Source: an uncultured Bacilli bacterium (GTDB lineage Bacteria > Bacillota_I > Bacilli_A > RF39 > UBA660). From it: 64,000 nucleotides of DNA. The notes under the pieces were generated by a model. The model saw only the letters and a list, made by a program, of their open reading frames with translations. It was not told the origin of the DNA and made no database searches. Below are positions 35,932 through 44,138 of the stretch, one piece after another. How positions within the stretch are numbered: the first letter of the stretch is position 1; each line of letters opens with the position of its first letter. The position numbers and the translations under genes are program-made. The DNA lies in assembly GCA_934098565.1 (NCBI GenBank), contig CAKOON010000005.1, positions 35,304 to 99,303 on the forward strand, read 5' to 3'.

Positions 35932-36669
35932 ATGAAAAATAATATTGAAAAGCTAAAGAAAGAAATCTACAAAATTCAATGTAAAAATTGGATTAAAAAC
36001 ACAGAAAAAGGTACTAGTTCGGCTGGTAAAATTTTAGAAAACCTGCTGGGTAAAGAGGACGATAATTTTATTATAGCTGATTATCAAGGAATCGAATTAA
36101 AAACGAAGTTACAAAACAGCGAACCATATATCGGACTTTTCTCGATGGTGCCAGATAATCGACCATTGATATTAAAAGAGATTTTAAATAAATATGGGTG
36201 GCCAAGCAAAAAAGATAGAAGATATAAAGTATTTTTTGGAAAAATAACTGGTAAAAAGGTTAATAAAATAGGTTTATTTAACGATTTTAAATTAGAAGTT
36301 GATAATGAAAGCCAAGTGATATGGCTACTAATTAAAAATAAATATAATGGTTACATAAATAAAACAATTTCTTGGTCATATGAACAATTAAAAAATCGGT
36401 TGAAAATGAAATTATCTTACTTAGCTATCATTCCAGTTGATAAAAAGTATTATGGAGAAGAAAGTTATTTTAAATATCATAATCCCCAAATATATAGCTT
36501 TAAAAATTTTGAGACTTTCTTAAAATTAATCCAAGATGGTACGATTAGAGTCAATATGAAAGTAAGCTTTTATACCTCCCAAGACCGTTACGGCAAAATA
36601 CAAGATAAAGGTACCACTTTTGAGATAAAAGAAGAAGATATTGAAAAATTATTTACTAAAATAGAATAG
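35932..36669 (+). CDS. MvaI/BcnI-family type II restriction endonuclease (orphan)
   Basis: 245 aa. Family signature YQGIELKTKL (Glu55, Lys57) after an acidic residue at 50, which is the PD-(D/E)XK-like site in MvaI/BcnI-type enzymes, monomeric nickase-like enzymes that cut CC-centred sites. The rest fits: N-terminal GTSSAGKILENLLGKEDDN, DNRPLILKEILNKYGWP and the C-terminal strand-rich part (RVNMKVSFYTSQDRYGKIQDKGTTFEI). Preceded by AAGGAG. There is no DNA methyltransferase anywhere in the window, so it is an orphan nuclease or the methylase lies elsewhere. Plus-strand, monocistronic, with a terminator. Confidence 0.8.
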   Translation: MKNNIEKLKKEIYKIQCKNWIKNTEKGTSSAGKILENLLGKEDDNFIIADYQGIELKTKLQNSEPYIGLFSMVPDNRPLILKEILNKYGWPSKKDRRYKVFFGKITGKKVNKIGLFNDFKLEVDNESQVIWLLIKNKYNGYINKTISWSYEQLKNRLKMKLSYLAIIPVDKKYYGEESYFKYHNPQIYSFKNFETFLKLIQDGTIRVNMKVSFYTSQDRYGKIQDKGTTFEIKEEDIEKLFTKIE

Positions 36670-36672
36670 CAA

Positions 36673-36717
36673 AAATAGTCATAAGACTCACCATAATGAT
36701 GAATTTTATGACTATTT
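36673..36717 (+). terminator. Intrinsic terminator of the MvaI-like gene
   Basis: Perfect 12-bp stem AAATAGTCATAA/TTATGACTATTT at 36673-36684 and 36706-36717, loop of 21 bases, followed by ATTTTTT. Confidence 0.8.
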
Positions 36718-36873
36718 ATTTTTTCATTTTTTTCGTATTTATTAATTACTTATTATATAATTTTTTTAGTTGTTATTGTTCTTTAAAATAAGCACAGATT
36801 GGGTAGTGCACTTGTTTGAGGCCAGGAGGGATAAAAAAATACCGTAATAGATACGATATTAATAAACAATAAA

Positions 36874-36950
36874 TGGTCGGGAAGACAGGATTCGAACCTG
36901 CGACCCCCTGGTCCCAAACCAGGTGCACTACCAAGCTGTGCTACTTCCCG
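36874..36950 (-). tRNA. tRNA-Pro (TGG anticodon)
   Basis: 77 bases with encoded CCA. Acceptor CGGGAAG pairs with CTTCCCG; D-arm AGCACAGCTTGGTAGTGC; anticodon loop TTTGGGA gives TGG, reading CCN codons; T-loop GTTCGAATC. In tandem with tRNA-Arg 7 bases away on the same strand. Confidence 0.97.
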
Positions 36951-36957
36951 AAATACG

Positions 36958-37034
36958 TGGTGCGCCCAAAGGGAGTCGAACCCCTAACCTTTAGATCCGT
37001 AGTCTAACGCTCTATCCAATTGCGCTATGGGTGC
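36958..37034 (-). tRNA. tRNA-Arg (ACG anticodon)
   Basis: 77 bases with encoded CCA. The anticodon loop CTACGGA gives ACG, which needs A34-to-inosine editing to read CGN. The acceptor stem GCACCCA/TGGGCGC contains one A3-C70 mismatch; the T-arm GTTCGACTC is standard. A slightly weak acceptor, otherwise a normal gene, and it is co-transcribed with tRNA-Pro. Confidence 0.95.
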
Positions 37035-37078
37035 ATAAACTTCCAACGCAATATAATTGTATAATTAATCAGCAAAAA

Positions 37079-37105
37079 AAGCAAGTTTTTTCTTACTTTT
37101 TCCTG
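37079..37105 (-). terminator. Intrinsic terminator of the methyltransferase gene
   Basis: On the minus strand AGTAAG pairs with CTTGCT (one G-U) around a run of A, followed by TTTTTTTG. It lies about 15 bases after the stop at 37112 and before the two tRNA genes. Confidence 0.6.
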
Positions 37106-37111
37106 ATTTTT

Positions 37112-37885
37112 TTAATCTTTTTTGCTATTTTCTAATTTTTCTAAGGTTTTATCTAAAATTTTCAGGTCATTATTATTCAAAGTTTTAAAATTTTCTTCTA
37201 GAATGGAAGTCTGAATATTTAAAGCTTTTATTTGTTCTTTAGCAGTTCGTTTAGTTAAATTATTAATTTTAATTAAACTTTCCATAAGACTATTTTTTAA
37301 TTTTTTTTCATCAAGGTAATAAAGTTCACGATATATCTGATATTTTTTAGTTTGCGGCTCATCTATTTTAGTCATCTTAACAATATAAGAGTCAGTACGA
37401 GGCTCGATATCAAAAGATTTAGGAGGCACTTCAAGAAAAATTTCAGTAGTAAAAAAGCTATTGGTAATAACACTTAACTTCGTAATACTTTGATTAACAA
37501 CATTTAAAACATAGTTAGAACCCATTAACATATACATTTCATCAAAATCGATATTAATCATCTTATAGATAAAAGGCTCAATAATACTATAGGGAAGCGA
37601 AGTAATTATTTTATTAACTTTAGGTATTGTAACGTCTAAAACGCTTCCCCAAATAATTTCTAAATTTGGGATTGTTTCTAGATATGGTTTTAATCTCTTA
37701 TCGAGTTCAATAGCATACATCTTTCTTACTTTAGGAGCAATTATTTTAGTTAAAGTACCCTTACCAGGGCCAATTTCCAAGACAATATCGTTTTTATTAA
37801 ATTTAGGAAAATCTATATACTTTTTAATAATATCTTCATCTATTAAAAAGTGTTGGTCTAAGTAGTTTGTATCATTTTTAAACAT
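37112..37885 (-). CDS. KsgA/Erm-like rRNA adenine N6-methyltransferase
   Basis: 257 aa SAM-dependent enzyme. The N-terminal QHFLIDEDIIKKYID, motif I EIGPGKGTLTKIIA, and motif II YAIELDKRL are typical of the KsgA/Dim1/Erm family, which dimethylates adenines of 16S or 23S rRNA. Motif IV, normally NLPY, reads TSLPYSI here, so the conserved Asn is Ser; this may lower or change activity. The C-terminal helical domain is lysine-rich. Length is close to Erm/KsgA. It is not certain whether it is the housekeeping RsmA or an Erm-like enzyme; downstream of a regulator-controlled exporter, an Erm-like role would fit, but the two are separate transcripts. Confidence 0.75.
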   Translation of the reverse strand: MFKNDTNYLDQHFLIDEDIIKKYIDFPKFNKNDIVLEIGPGKGTLTKIIAPKVRKMYAIELDKRLKPYLETIPNLEIIWGSVLDVTIPKVNKIITSLPYSIIEPFIYKMINIDFDEMYMLMGSNYVLNVVNQSITKLSVITNSFFTTEIFLEVPPKSFDIEPRTDSYIVKMTKIDEPQTKKYQIYRELYYLDEKKLKNSLMESLIKINNLTKRTAKEQIKALNIQTSILEENFKTLNNNDLKILDKTLEKLENSKKD

Positions 37886-37918
37886 AAAATCTCCTCCACT
37901 GCCCTTTATTATAAAAGA

Positions 37919-37950
37919 AAAGAACCATTATTGCAAACAATGATTCTTAA
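37919..37950 (-). terminator. Intrinsic terminator of the ABC transporter operon
   Basis: AGAACCATT (37921-37929) and AATGATTCT (37939-37947) form a 9-bp stem with one G-U, followed on the minus strand by TTTTCTTTT. Stop codon of the last ABC gene is at 37961. Confidence 0.85.
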
Positions 37951-37960
37951 AATCTTAAAT

Positions 37961-40150
37961 TTATTTTTTAAATTGCGAATTATAAAGATCAGCATAAAAA
38001 CCATTTTTCTTCATTAATTCTTCGTGAGTGCCTTGTTCAATGATATTACCTTCGTTCATAACTAAAATTAAGTTAGCATTTTTAATCGTCGATAAACGGT
38101 GCGCAATTATAAATGATGTACGCCCTTCCATTAATTTATCCATAGCTTTTTGAACTAACTCTTCAGTTCTCGTATCGACGTTAGAAGTTGCCTCATCTAA
38201 AATTAGAAATGGCGCATTTTCAATCATACCACGAGCAATGGTAAGTAACTGCTTTTGACCGCCACTAATGGAGTCATTTTCCCCAAGCACATAATCTAAG
38301 CCACCTGGTAAAGTTTTAATAAAATGATCAACGCCGACAATCTTACAAGCCGCCCAAATTTCTTCATCGGTAACATTTTCTTGATTAAACTTGATATTAT
38401 CACGAATTGAGCCTTCAAATAACCAAGTATCTTGTAAAACCATGATAAATAAATCATGAATGTTTTTGCGAGTTAAATCTTTAGTAGATATACCATCAAT
38501 TAAAATATTACCAGAATTTATTTCATAAAATTTCATTAGCAAGTTAACCATGGTTGTTTTACCAGCCCCAGTCGGACCAACAATAGCAATCTTTTCTCCA
38601 GGATGAGCACTAGCAGAGAAATCCTTAATAATTAAACGAGAGTCATCATAACCAAATTTAACATTTTTAAATTCAATATTACCTTTAACTTGAGATTTAT
38701 CTAAAATTTTAGTTTTATCACTTTCATTAGCCATTTCTTTTTCATCTAAAAATTCAAAGACACGTTCTGAAGCGGCAGCGGTTGTTTGAAGAGAAGTCAT
38801 AGCTTGAGCAATTTGAGAAAGTGGATTAGTAAATAAGCGAACATAAATCATAAAAGCTACAATTACGCCGAAAGTTATATGGCCTTTCATGGCTAATAAA
38901 GCTCCTACAATACAAACCATAACATACCCAAAGTTACCAATAAAGCCCATCATAGGTTGCATAAGACCGGATAAGAATTGACTTTTTTTATTACATTCAC
39001 GTAAACGGCTGTTTAATTCATCAAAAGTCTTGGTAACTTCAGCCTTAGCATTATAGCACTCTACAACATTATGACCACTATAAATTTCTTCAATATGGCC
39101 ATTAATATTGCCTAATTCTTCTTGACGAGCAATAAAATACTTCTGGGATTTTTTAAGAATTGATATCATGAAAGCAAAACCAAATAAAGTAGATAAAATT
39201 GCTGTTAGAGCCATTACCCAGTTAGTAGCAAACATCATGATAATTGAACCTACAAACAAAGTAAGGGAACTAATTAAAGTCGCTAAACTCTGATTTAAAT
39301 TTTGAGCAATAGTATCGACATCATTAGTAACACGACTTAGAATATCCCCTATTTCATGGGAATCAAAGAATTTTAATGGCAATTTATTAATTTTAACCGA
39401 AATTCTAGTTCTTAAATCTTTAGCAAAACCATTAGATATAGTAGTCATAGAATAACTTTGTATATAGCCAAAGATGGCACTTAATAAATATAAGCAAACC
39501 AAAGTAATAATAATTTTTTTAGCGGCTTCTAAATCCATGTTAGGTTTAACTAAATTATAAATAGATTCGGGTAAATTATCCATTACTTTTAAAGTATCAT
39601 CAGTTACCATACTAGCATCAATATCAATTACACTTTTTAAAAAAGTAATTTCATCTTCAGAACTGATTTTAACTCCGTTAACCTCAATATCATCTACTAA
39701 AACTTGCAAAACGCTACTTGGTAAGTTAAGAATAGTTTTAAGCATTTCTTTATTATCAGAAACATTTTCACCACTAGGAGTCTCTTTATTAGTGGCCTCT
39801 TGCATTTTATTTAAGAAGGTTTGATAAGTTGTCTTATCTTCAATACTTATATCCTCACTAGTAAGAATAAGCATAGTTTTTTCACTCATAGCCTCGCCAC
39901 TAAAGTTATCGGTAATTTTAGTAACAACTTCTTGTAAGACCTCGGTATTAGGCCTAATACCGCTAGTTATAACATCAGTTAAACTAGATAATTTATTAGG
40001 AGCCGAAAGGGAAAGGATAGCTGATGAGAAAGCTAGGATAATAGCGATAGTCATTAAGACTTTCCAAGGTTTTAAATTAGATAGCAATCTTTTAATAGAA
40101 CCAACGAAATCTTTAGATTTTTCATTTGCAGCATGCATAGGTCTAGGCAT
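37961..40150 (-). CDS. ABC exporter, half-transporter with long N-terminal insert
   Basis: 729 aa. Transmembrane domain with five or six helices (MTIAIILAFSSAILSL, TLVCLYLLSAIFGY and others) and an NBD at the C-terminus: Walker A VGPTGAGKTTM, signature ISGGQKQL, Walker B FLILDEATSNVDTRT, H-loop IAHRLSTI. Between the first helix and the remaining TMD there is an extracytoplasmic insert of about 150 residues (TDVITSGIRPNTEVLQEV...), rich in Asp/Glu/Ser, not usual in MsbA-type exporters. It pairs with the next ABC half-transporter to form a heterodimer; the genes overlap by 8 bases. Confidence 0.92.
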   Translation of the reverse strand: MPRPMHAANEKSKDFVGSIKRLLSNLKPWKVLMTIAIILAFSSAILSLSAPNKLSSLTDVITSGIRPNTEVLQEVVTKITDNFSGEAMSEKTMLILTSEDISIEDKTTYQTFLNKMQEATNKETPSGENVSDNKEMLKTILNLPSSVLQVLVDDIEVNGVKISSEDEITFLKSVIDIDASMVTDDTLKVMDNLPESIYNLVKPNMDLEAAKKIIITLVCLYLLSAIFGYIQSYSMTTISNGFAKDLRTRISVKINKLPLKFFDSHEIGDILSRVTNDVDTIAQNLNQSLATLISSLTLFVGSIIMMFATNWVMALTAILSTLFGFAFMISILKKSQKYFIARQEELGNINGHIEEIYSGHNVVECYNAKAEVTKTFDELNSRLRECNKKSQFLSGLMQPMMGFIGNFGYVMVCIVGALLAMKGHITFGVIVAFMIYVRLFTNPLSQIAQAMTSLQTTAAASERVFEFLDEKEMANESDKTKILDKSQVKGNIEFKNVKFGYDDSRLIIKDFSASAHPGEKIAIVGPTGAGKTTMVNLLMKFYEINSGNILIDGISTKDLTRKNIHDLFIMVLQDTWLFEGSIRDNIKFNQENVTDEEIWAACKIVGVDHFIKTLPGGLDYVLGENDSISGGQKQLLTIARGMIENAPFLILDEATSNVDTRTEELVQKAMDKLMEGRTSFIIAHRLSTIKNANLILVMNEGNIIEQGTHEELMKKNGFYADLYNSQFKK

Positions 40151-41903
40151 TTTCTAACTCCTCCTTTGATAATTGTGATAAAGCTATTTCTTTATAGACT
40201 TCACAATTTTTTAATAATTCTTGATGAGTACCAATGCCAACACAAGTTCCTTTATCTAAAACCACTATTTTATCGGCATTGATAATAGTACCAATTCTTT
40301 GGGCTACTATCATACTCGTAGCATCTTTGGTATATTTTTTTAGTTTGCTTCTTAGCGTTGCATCAGTCTTATAATCTAGAGCTGAAAATGAATCATCAAA
40401 AATATAAATTTCTGGATCACGGGCAATGCTTCTGGCAATGGCTAGGCGCTGTTTTTGGCCACCTGAGACATTAGTGCCACCACGGGCAATGTGAGCATCA
40501 AGCCCTCCTTCCATTTTAGATACAAATTCGCTGGCTTGGGCTATTTCCACAGCCTCCCTAACCTTTTTAACACTAGGTTTTTGGCCATTTTTAGTACCGT
40601 AAGCAACATTGCTCTTAACTGTACCAGTAAACATAACGGCTTTTTGAGGAATATATCCTAATTTATTATGAAGTTCTTCTAAAGAGTAATTTTTAACATT
40701 AACGCCGTCTACTAAAACTTCACCGTCAGTTGCATCATAAAATCTTGGTACTAAGTTAATAAGACTACTCTTACCAGAACCAGTCGAACCGATAAAAGCA
40801 ATCGTCTCGCCTTTCTTTACTTTAAAGGAAATGTTACGAAGTAAGTATTCATCGGCATCGGGATATTTAAAGGATACATTTCTAAACTCAACGGTTCCAA
40901 CCTCAGTAGGTTTAATATCATTTTTACCATCTTCGATGCTAATTTCACAATCTAAAACCTCGTTAATACGACGAGCTGAAATTTGAGCACGGGGCCACAT
41001 CATAAAGATCATTGCAAGCATTAAGAATGACATAATAACTTGCATTCCATAACTTGAGAAAATGACCATATCACTAAACAAACTGATTTTAACACTAATT
41101 AAAGCATTACTTATTAAATAAGTACCAATGGCATAAATTCCTAGAGTTAGACCATTCATAACTAGCATCATAATAGGATTTAAAATAGCAAAACACTTTT
41201 GATTAAATAATTGCATATTGGTTAAATCAGTATTTACTTTTTCAAAGCGATTTTCTTGATAATTTTCTGCATTAAAGGCTCTTATAACCCGAATACCAGT
41301 AATAGATTCTCGGGTAACATTATTAATTTTATCAATAAGTTTTTGAACTTTTTCAAATCTTGGTAAAACAATTAACATTAAGCCAATAACTACGCATAGT
41401 AAAACAACGACGCAACCAGCGGTTAGCATACTCCATTCAATCGACTTATTTAAAATTTTAGTAATAGCCCATACGGCCATAATTGGGGCTTTAATCATCA
41501 ATTGTAAACCAATAGATATAAGCATTTCTAATTGAGTAATATCATTGGTTGTACGGGTAATTAAACTACTAGTTTGAAATTGTTTAACTTCAGCTGTACT
41601 TAAATTTAAAACTTTATTATAAACTTTACTTCTTAAAGTACAAGAAAAATTGGCTGATAAGTTACTGGCTAAGAAACCAACGATACAAGCCGATACTAAC
41701 GAGCCAAAAGCACAAAGAAGCATATAACCACCTTGTTTTAATATATCGGCCATCGCCGCCCCGTCAGTTTGAACTAGTCTTGTAATAGCGGACATATAAT
41801 CTGGCAATTTTAAATCTAACCAGACTTGGAAAACTACTAAAATAACGCTTATAATTATTAGACCTATATCTTTTTTGGTAAAATTTTTAAATAATTTAAA
41901 CAT
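40143..41903 (-). CDS. ABC exporter, half-transporter (YheI/LmrC-like subunit)
   Basis: 586 aa. TMD with six helices (IGLIIISVILVVFQVWLDL, MLLCAFGSLVSACIVGFL and others), then an NBD: Walker A IGSTGSGKSSL, signature VSGGQKQRLAIARS, Walker B EIYIFDDSFSALD, H-loop AQRIGTI (Gln in place of the usual His-loop His). Heterodimeric exporters often have one degenerate NBD; here the H-loop carries Gln, so this is probably the non-canonical site. Likely substrate: drugs or peptides, since the operon begins with a MarR regulator. Confidence 0.92.
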   Translation of the reverse strand: MFKLFKNFTKKDIGLIIISVILVVFQVWLDLKLPDYMSAITRLVQTDGAAMADILKQGGYMLLCAFGSLVSACIVGFLASNLSANFSCTLRSKVYNKVLNLSTAEVKQFQTSSLITRTTNDITQLEMLISIGLQLMIKAPIMAVWAITKILNKSIEWSMLTAGCVVVLLCVVIGLMLIVLPRFEKVQKLIDKINNVTRESITGIRVIRAFNAENYQENRFEKVNTDLTNMQLFNQKCFAILNPIMMLVMNGLTLGIYAIGTYLISNALISVKISLFSDMVIFSSYGMQVIMSFLMLAMIFMMWPRAQISARRINEVLDCEISIEDGKNDIKPTEVGTVEFRNVSFKYPDADEYLLRNISFKVKKGETIAFIGSTGSGKSSLINLVPRFYDATDGEVLVDGVNVKNYSLEELHNKLGYIPQKAVMFTGTVKSNVAYGTKNGQKPSVKKVREAVEIAQASEFVSKMEGGLDAHIARGGTNVSGGQKQRLAIARSIARDPEIYIFDDSFSALDYKTDATLRSKLKKYTKDATSMIVAQRIGTIINADKIVVLDKGTCVGIGTHQELLKNCEVYKEIALSQLSKEELENA

Positions 41904-42354
41904 CTTTTTTCCTCTCTTCTTCCATTAAATTTCCTTCCAATTTTTGGAGCAATCTAATTAATTCATCTTTTTCTTCTTGGGTAAAATTTTGTTCTAAAAG
42001 ACTTTCTAAATTTTTTAATTCAACAGATATTTTTTTAGTATTACTTACAAACGTTTTTGTAAGTTTAATTTCATTTTTTCTAGGATCATCACTGGCGACG
42101 TTTCTTATAACAATATTATTTTTCTCCATCGTAGTAAGAATCCCACTTACAGTTGAACGTCTTAAATTAAAGGCATCACAAATATCTTGTTGAAATATTT
42201 TTTTATTTTGATTTTTTAGTAAGTATTTCATAATCATAACTTGCACAGGACTTACTCGATGCTGGGCTTTTTTATTAAATTTATCTAAGATGTAACGTCC
42301 TATTAACTTTTCAGCATTAACAATATGATACCCAATAGAATTATTTTCTTGCAT
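41896..42354 (-). CDS. MarR-family transcriptional regulator of the ABC exporter operon
   Basis: 152 aa winged-helix regulator: recognition region FQQDICDAFNLRRSTVSGILTTMEKNNIVIR, then the wing ASDDPRKNEIKLT, and the C-terminal dimerisation helix (TQEEKDELIRLLQKLEGNL). MarR proteins usually repress their own operon until a drug or phenolic ligand binds. Overlaps the first ABC gene by 8 bases. A perfect 18-bp palindrome lies immediately after the -10 of its promoter, strongly suggesting autorepression. Confidence 0.9.
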   Translation of the reverse strand: MQENNSIGYHIVNAEKLIGRYILDKFNKKAQHRVSPVQVMIMKYLLKNQNKKIFQQDICDAFNLRRSTVSGILTTMEKNNIVIRNVASDDPRKNEIKLTKTFVSNTKKISVELKNLESLLEQNFTQEEKDELIRLLQKLEGNLMEEERKKDV

Positions 42355-42367
42355 AATTTTACCACCA

Positions 42368-42418
42368 TTGTTAGGAAACTAACAAAATAATTCTAACACC
42401 GCCAAAAAGATTAGTCAA
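42368..42418 (-). promoter_or_regulatory. MarR operon promoter with operator palindrome
   Basis: Minus-strand TTGACT (42413-42418), 17-base spacer, TAGAAT (42390-42395). TTGTTAG-TTTC-CTAACAA on the minus strand (7-bp arms, 42368-42385) lies from about +4 onwards, a typical MarR operator site over the transcription start. Repressor binding would block initiation. Confidence 0.8.
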
Positions 42419-42468
42419 ACATTTTCCTAATCTTCACATAAATTTCATTTTTTACAAATTTCTTTTTC

Positions 42469-43251
42469 TTAATCTGTTTTTTCACTTATTAACTCGCTTA
42501 AAAAAACAATATTTAAATCTTTTGATTTTACATACTCTACTAAACAATCTAAGTAAGTTATATCTTTTATGTAAATAATACTCCCACTACTTAAAGACGC
42601 TTTTACTTCGATAATATTAGTTTTATCTAAAAATAAATCTGGTTTTACTAAATATTTTTTCTTTTGTTTGCAAAAGTTTAAATTAGTATTATTACTATTT
42701 AAGATGCAAATATTAGTATTTTTTTTACTCTTTTTTAGCAATCTATCTAAGGCTTTATAGTTTTCAAAATCATTATTAATTTGTTCAAAATAATTCTTTT
42801 TTTGATAAGTATCTTTGGTAATCAGTAAGGAAGCTTTAATATTATGTTTTACTAAGTAATCTTTAATTTCTTTAGATGTATTATTATCAATAAGAAAACT
42901 AACACTATTTTTTCCTTTATTACCTCTTATAATGATTTTATCTAAGTTATCACTTAAAGAAATGGCTGGTTTAACTGATTTAGTTACTAAATAAAGGTTA
43001 TTAAAAGTATCCTGCTCTTTCATTTTGGCGAGACTTTTTAATTCATCTACAGTACTGCCATACATCCCAGGAACAATATAATCATCGGTTATTTCAGCAT
43101 TAACATAGTCGATTTTTCTTTCTTCTTTAGTAGTTCTAATCTCTTTTAAAATGGGGTCTTGTTCCCTAACGAGATTAGCAGTTTTATTAGTAGTGTAAAA
43201 ACTTAAGAGAACTAAAATACTAAATACTAAGTATTTACCATATTTTTTCAT
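42469..43251 (-). CDS. Membrane-anchored extracytoplasmic protein (possible degenerate polysaccharide-deacetylase fold)
   Basis: 260 aa. N-terminal helix (YLVFSILVLLSFYTT) after three basic residues, then a soluble domain with Lys-rich spacers. The segment VSFLIDNNTSKEIKDYLVKHNIKASLLITKDT resembles the second strand-helix unit of NodB-type deacetylases but the catalytic Asp/His set is not visible. Probably inactive or a different fold. It follows the XRE gene on the same strand after a terminator, so it may be independent. Confidence 0.5.
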   Translation of the reverse strand: MKKYGKYLVFSILVLLSFYTTNKTANLVREQDPILKEIRTTKEERKIDYVNAEITDDYIVPGMYGSTVDELKSLAKMKEQDTFNNLYLVTKSVKPAISLSDNLDKIIIRGNKGKNSVSFLIDNNTSKEIKDYLVKHNIKASLLITKDTYQKKNYFEQINNDFENYKALDRLLKKSKKNTNICILNSNNTNLNFCKQKKKYLVKPDLFLDKTNIIEVKASLSSGSIIYIKDITYLDCLVEYVKSKDLNIVFLSELISEKTD

Positions 43252-43289
43252 ATCATCACCTAGTAAAAGTATATTCCTAAGTATTAAAA

Positions 43290-43311
43290 AAAATCTAGTT
43301 TCCTAGATTTT
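43290..43311 (-). terminator. Intrinsic terminator of the XRE regulator gene
   Basis: Perfect 9-bp stem AAAATCTAG/CTAGATTTT with GAAA tetraloop (minus strand), then a T-run continuing to eight T. It lies 9 bases after the stop at 43320. Confidence 0.92.
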
Positions 43312-43319
43312 GGGGTAGT

Positions 43320-43673
43320 TTAGCATATTTTAGACTTTAAAAGATCAATACCTCTTTTGGGGTCACTAATTAACATACTATAAACATTATGATTTTTTCG
43401 TAGTTCCGTCATAAAGTAAACTTCATCTTTCGTCATTGCAACAGCTTCATCTTTAGAGTCAGTTACTTTTACTAAAACGTCACTACCGATTAAGTAATCA
43501 GCGTCAACATTAAATATTTCGCATAATTTGATAATACTTTCTAAAGTTGGATTACGTAGTTCTCGTTCGTATAAACAAATAACGGATTTTTTAACACCAA
43601 TTAATTCACCAAGTTGGCTTTGAGTTAAGCCTTTTTCTTTACGCAAGTTTTTTAATCTTTCACCTTTTACCAT
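43320..43673 (-). CDS. XRE-family transcriptional regulator
   Basis: 117 aa. N-terminal helix-turn-helix of the Cro/C1 kind: LKNLRKEKGLTQSQLGELIGVKKSVICLYERELRNPTLESIIKLCEIFNVDADYLIG. The C-terminal 50 residues are a small extension (VAMTKDEVYFMTELRKNHNVYSML...). A promoter (TTGACA-N16-TAAACT) and a strong ribosome binding site precede it, and it has its own terminator, so it acts alone. Target unknown; nearest candidates are its own promoter and the membrane protein downstream. Confidence 0.9.
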   Translation of the reverse strand: MVKGERLKNLRKEKGLTQSQLGELIGVKKSVICLYERELRNPTLESIIKLCEIFNVDADYLIGSDVLVKVTDSKDEAVAMTKDEVYFMTELRKNHNVYSMLISDPKRGIDLLKSKIC

Positions 43674-43705
43674 AAACCCACCTGTTCTTCCTTTCGATAG
43701 TGATT

Positions 43706-43733
43706 AGTTTAGCATCTTTTTACTATTTGTCAA
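43706..43733 (-). promoter_or_regulatory. Promoter of the XRE regulator
   Basis: Minus-strand TTGACA (43728-43733), 16-base spacer, TAAACT (43706-43711). Good match to the housekeeping consensus. Confidence 0.65.
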
Positions 43734-44110
43734 GAAAAAGTTTACGCAGAATAAAAAGAAATCTCATCACGGGGTTTTATAAACAAATTACTCATGTGAT
43801 ATCATCTTAACAGATTGTTTCTAAAAAGTAAATCAAAAGATGATTAGTCCTGAAAAGTCTCTTAAATTTAAGACATATAAGAATTCCATAAATTATAGAT
43901 TTTAAGAGGTATCATAATATATTTGGATTTATATTTTAATTATTTTTGGTTCTACATCATAAAGTAGTTTGAATGTCATATAGTAACTTCAATTTAATAC
44001 GAAAGCTTCTTTACTGGACTGTAATTTTTACTTCATATATAAAGTAAGGAAAAAGCCCTTATGACTTATTATATCTTAAGAATATATATAATATAATTTA
44101 AAAATTTTAG
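43734..44110. other. AT-rich intergenic stretch without a gene
   Basis: About 380 bases between the XRE promoter and the RelB-like gene. No open frame with a ribosome binding site, no tRNA and no repeat array seen. Composition is very AT-rich toward the right end. Confidence 0.4.
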
Positions 44111-44111
44111 T

Positions 44112-44138
44112 AAGAAAAAAAGTGACTAGATTAGTCAC
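44112..44138 (-). terminator. Terminator of the RelB-like gene, overlapping its last codons
   Basis: Minus-strand GTGACTA-ATC-TAGTCAC (44122-44138), a 7-bp stem, followed by TTTTTTTCTT. The stem begins inside the final Asp codon of the Cys/Asp tail. Confidence 0.85.
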
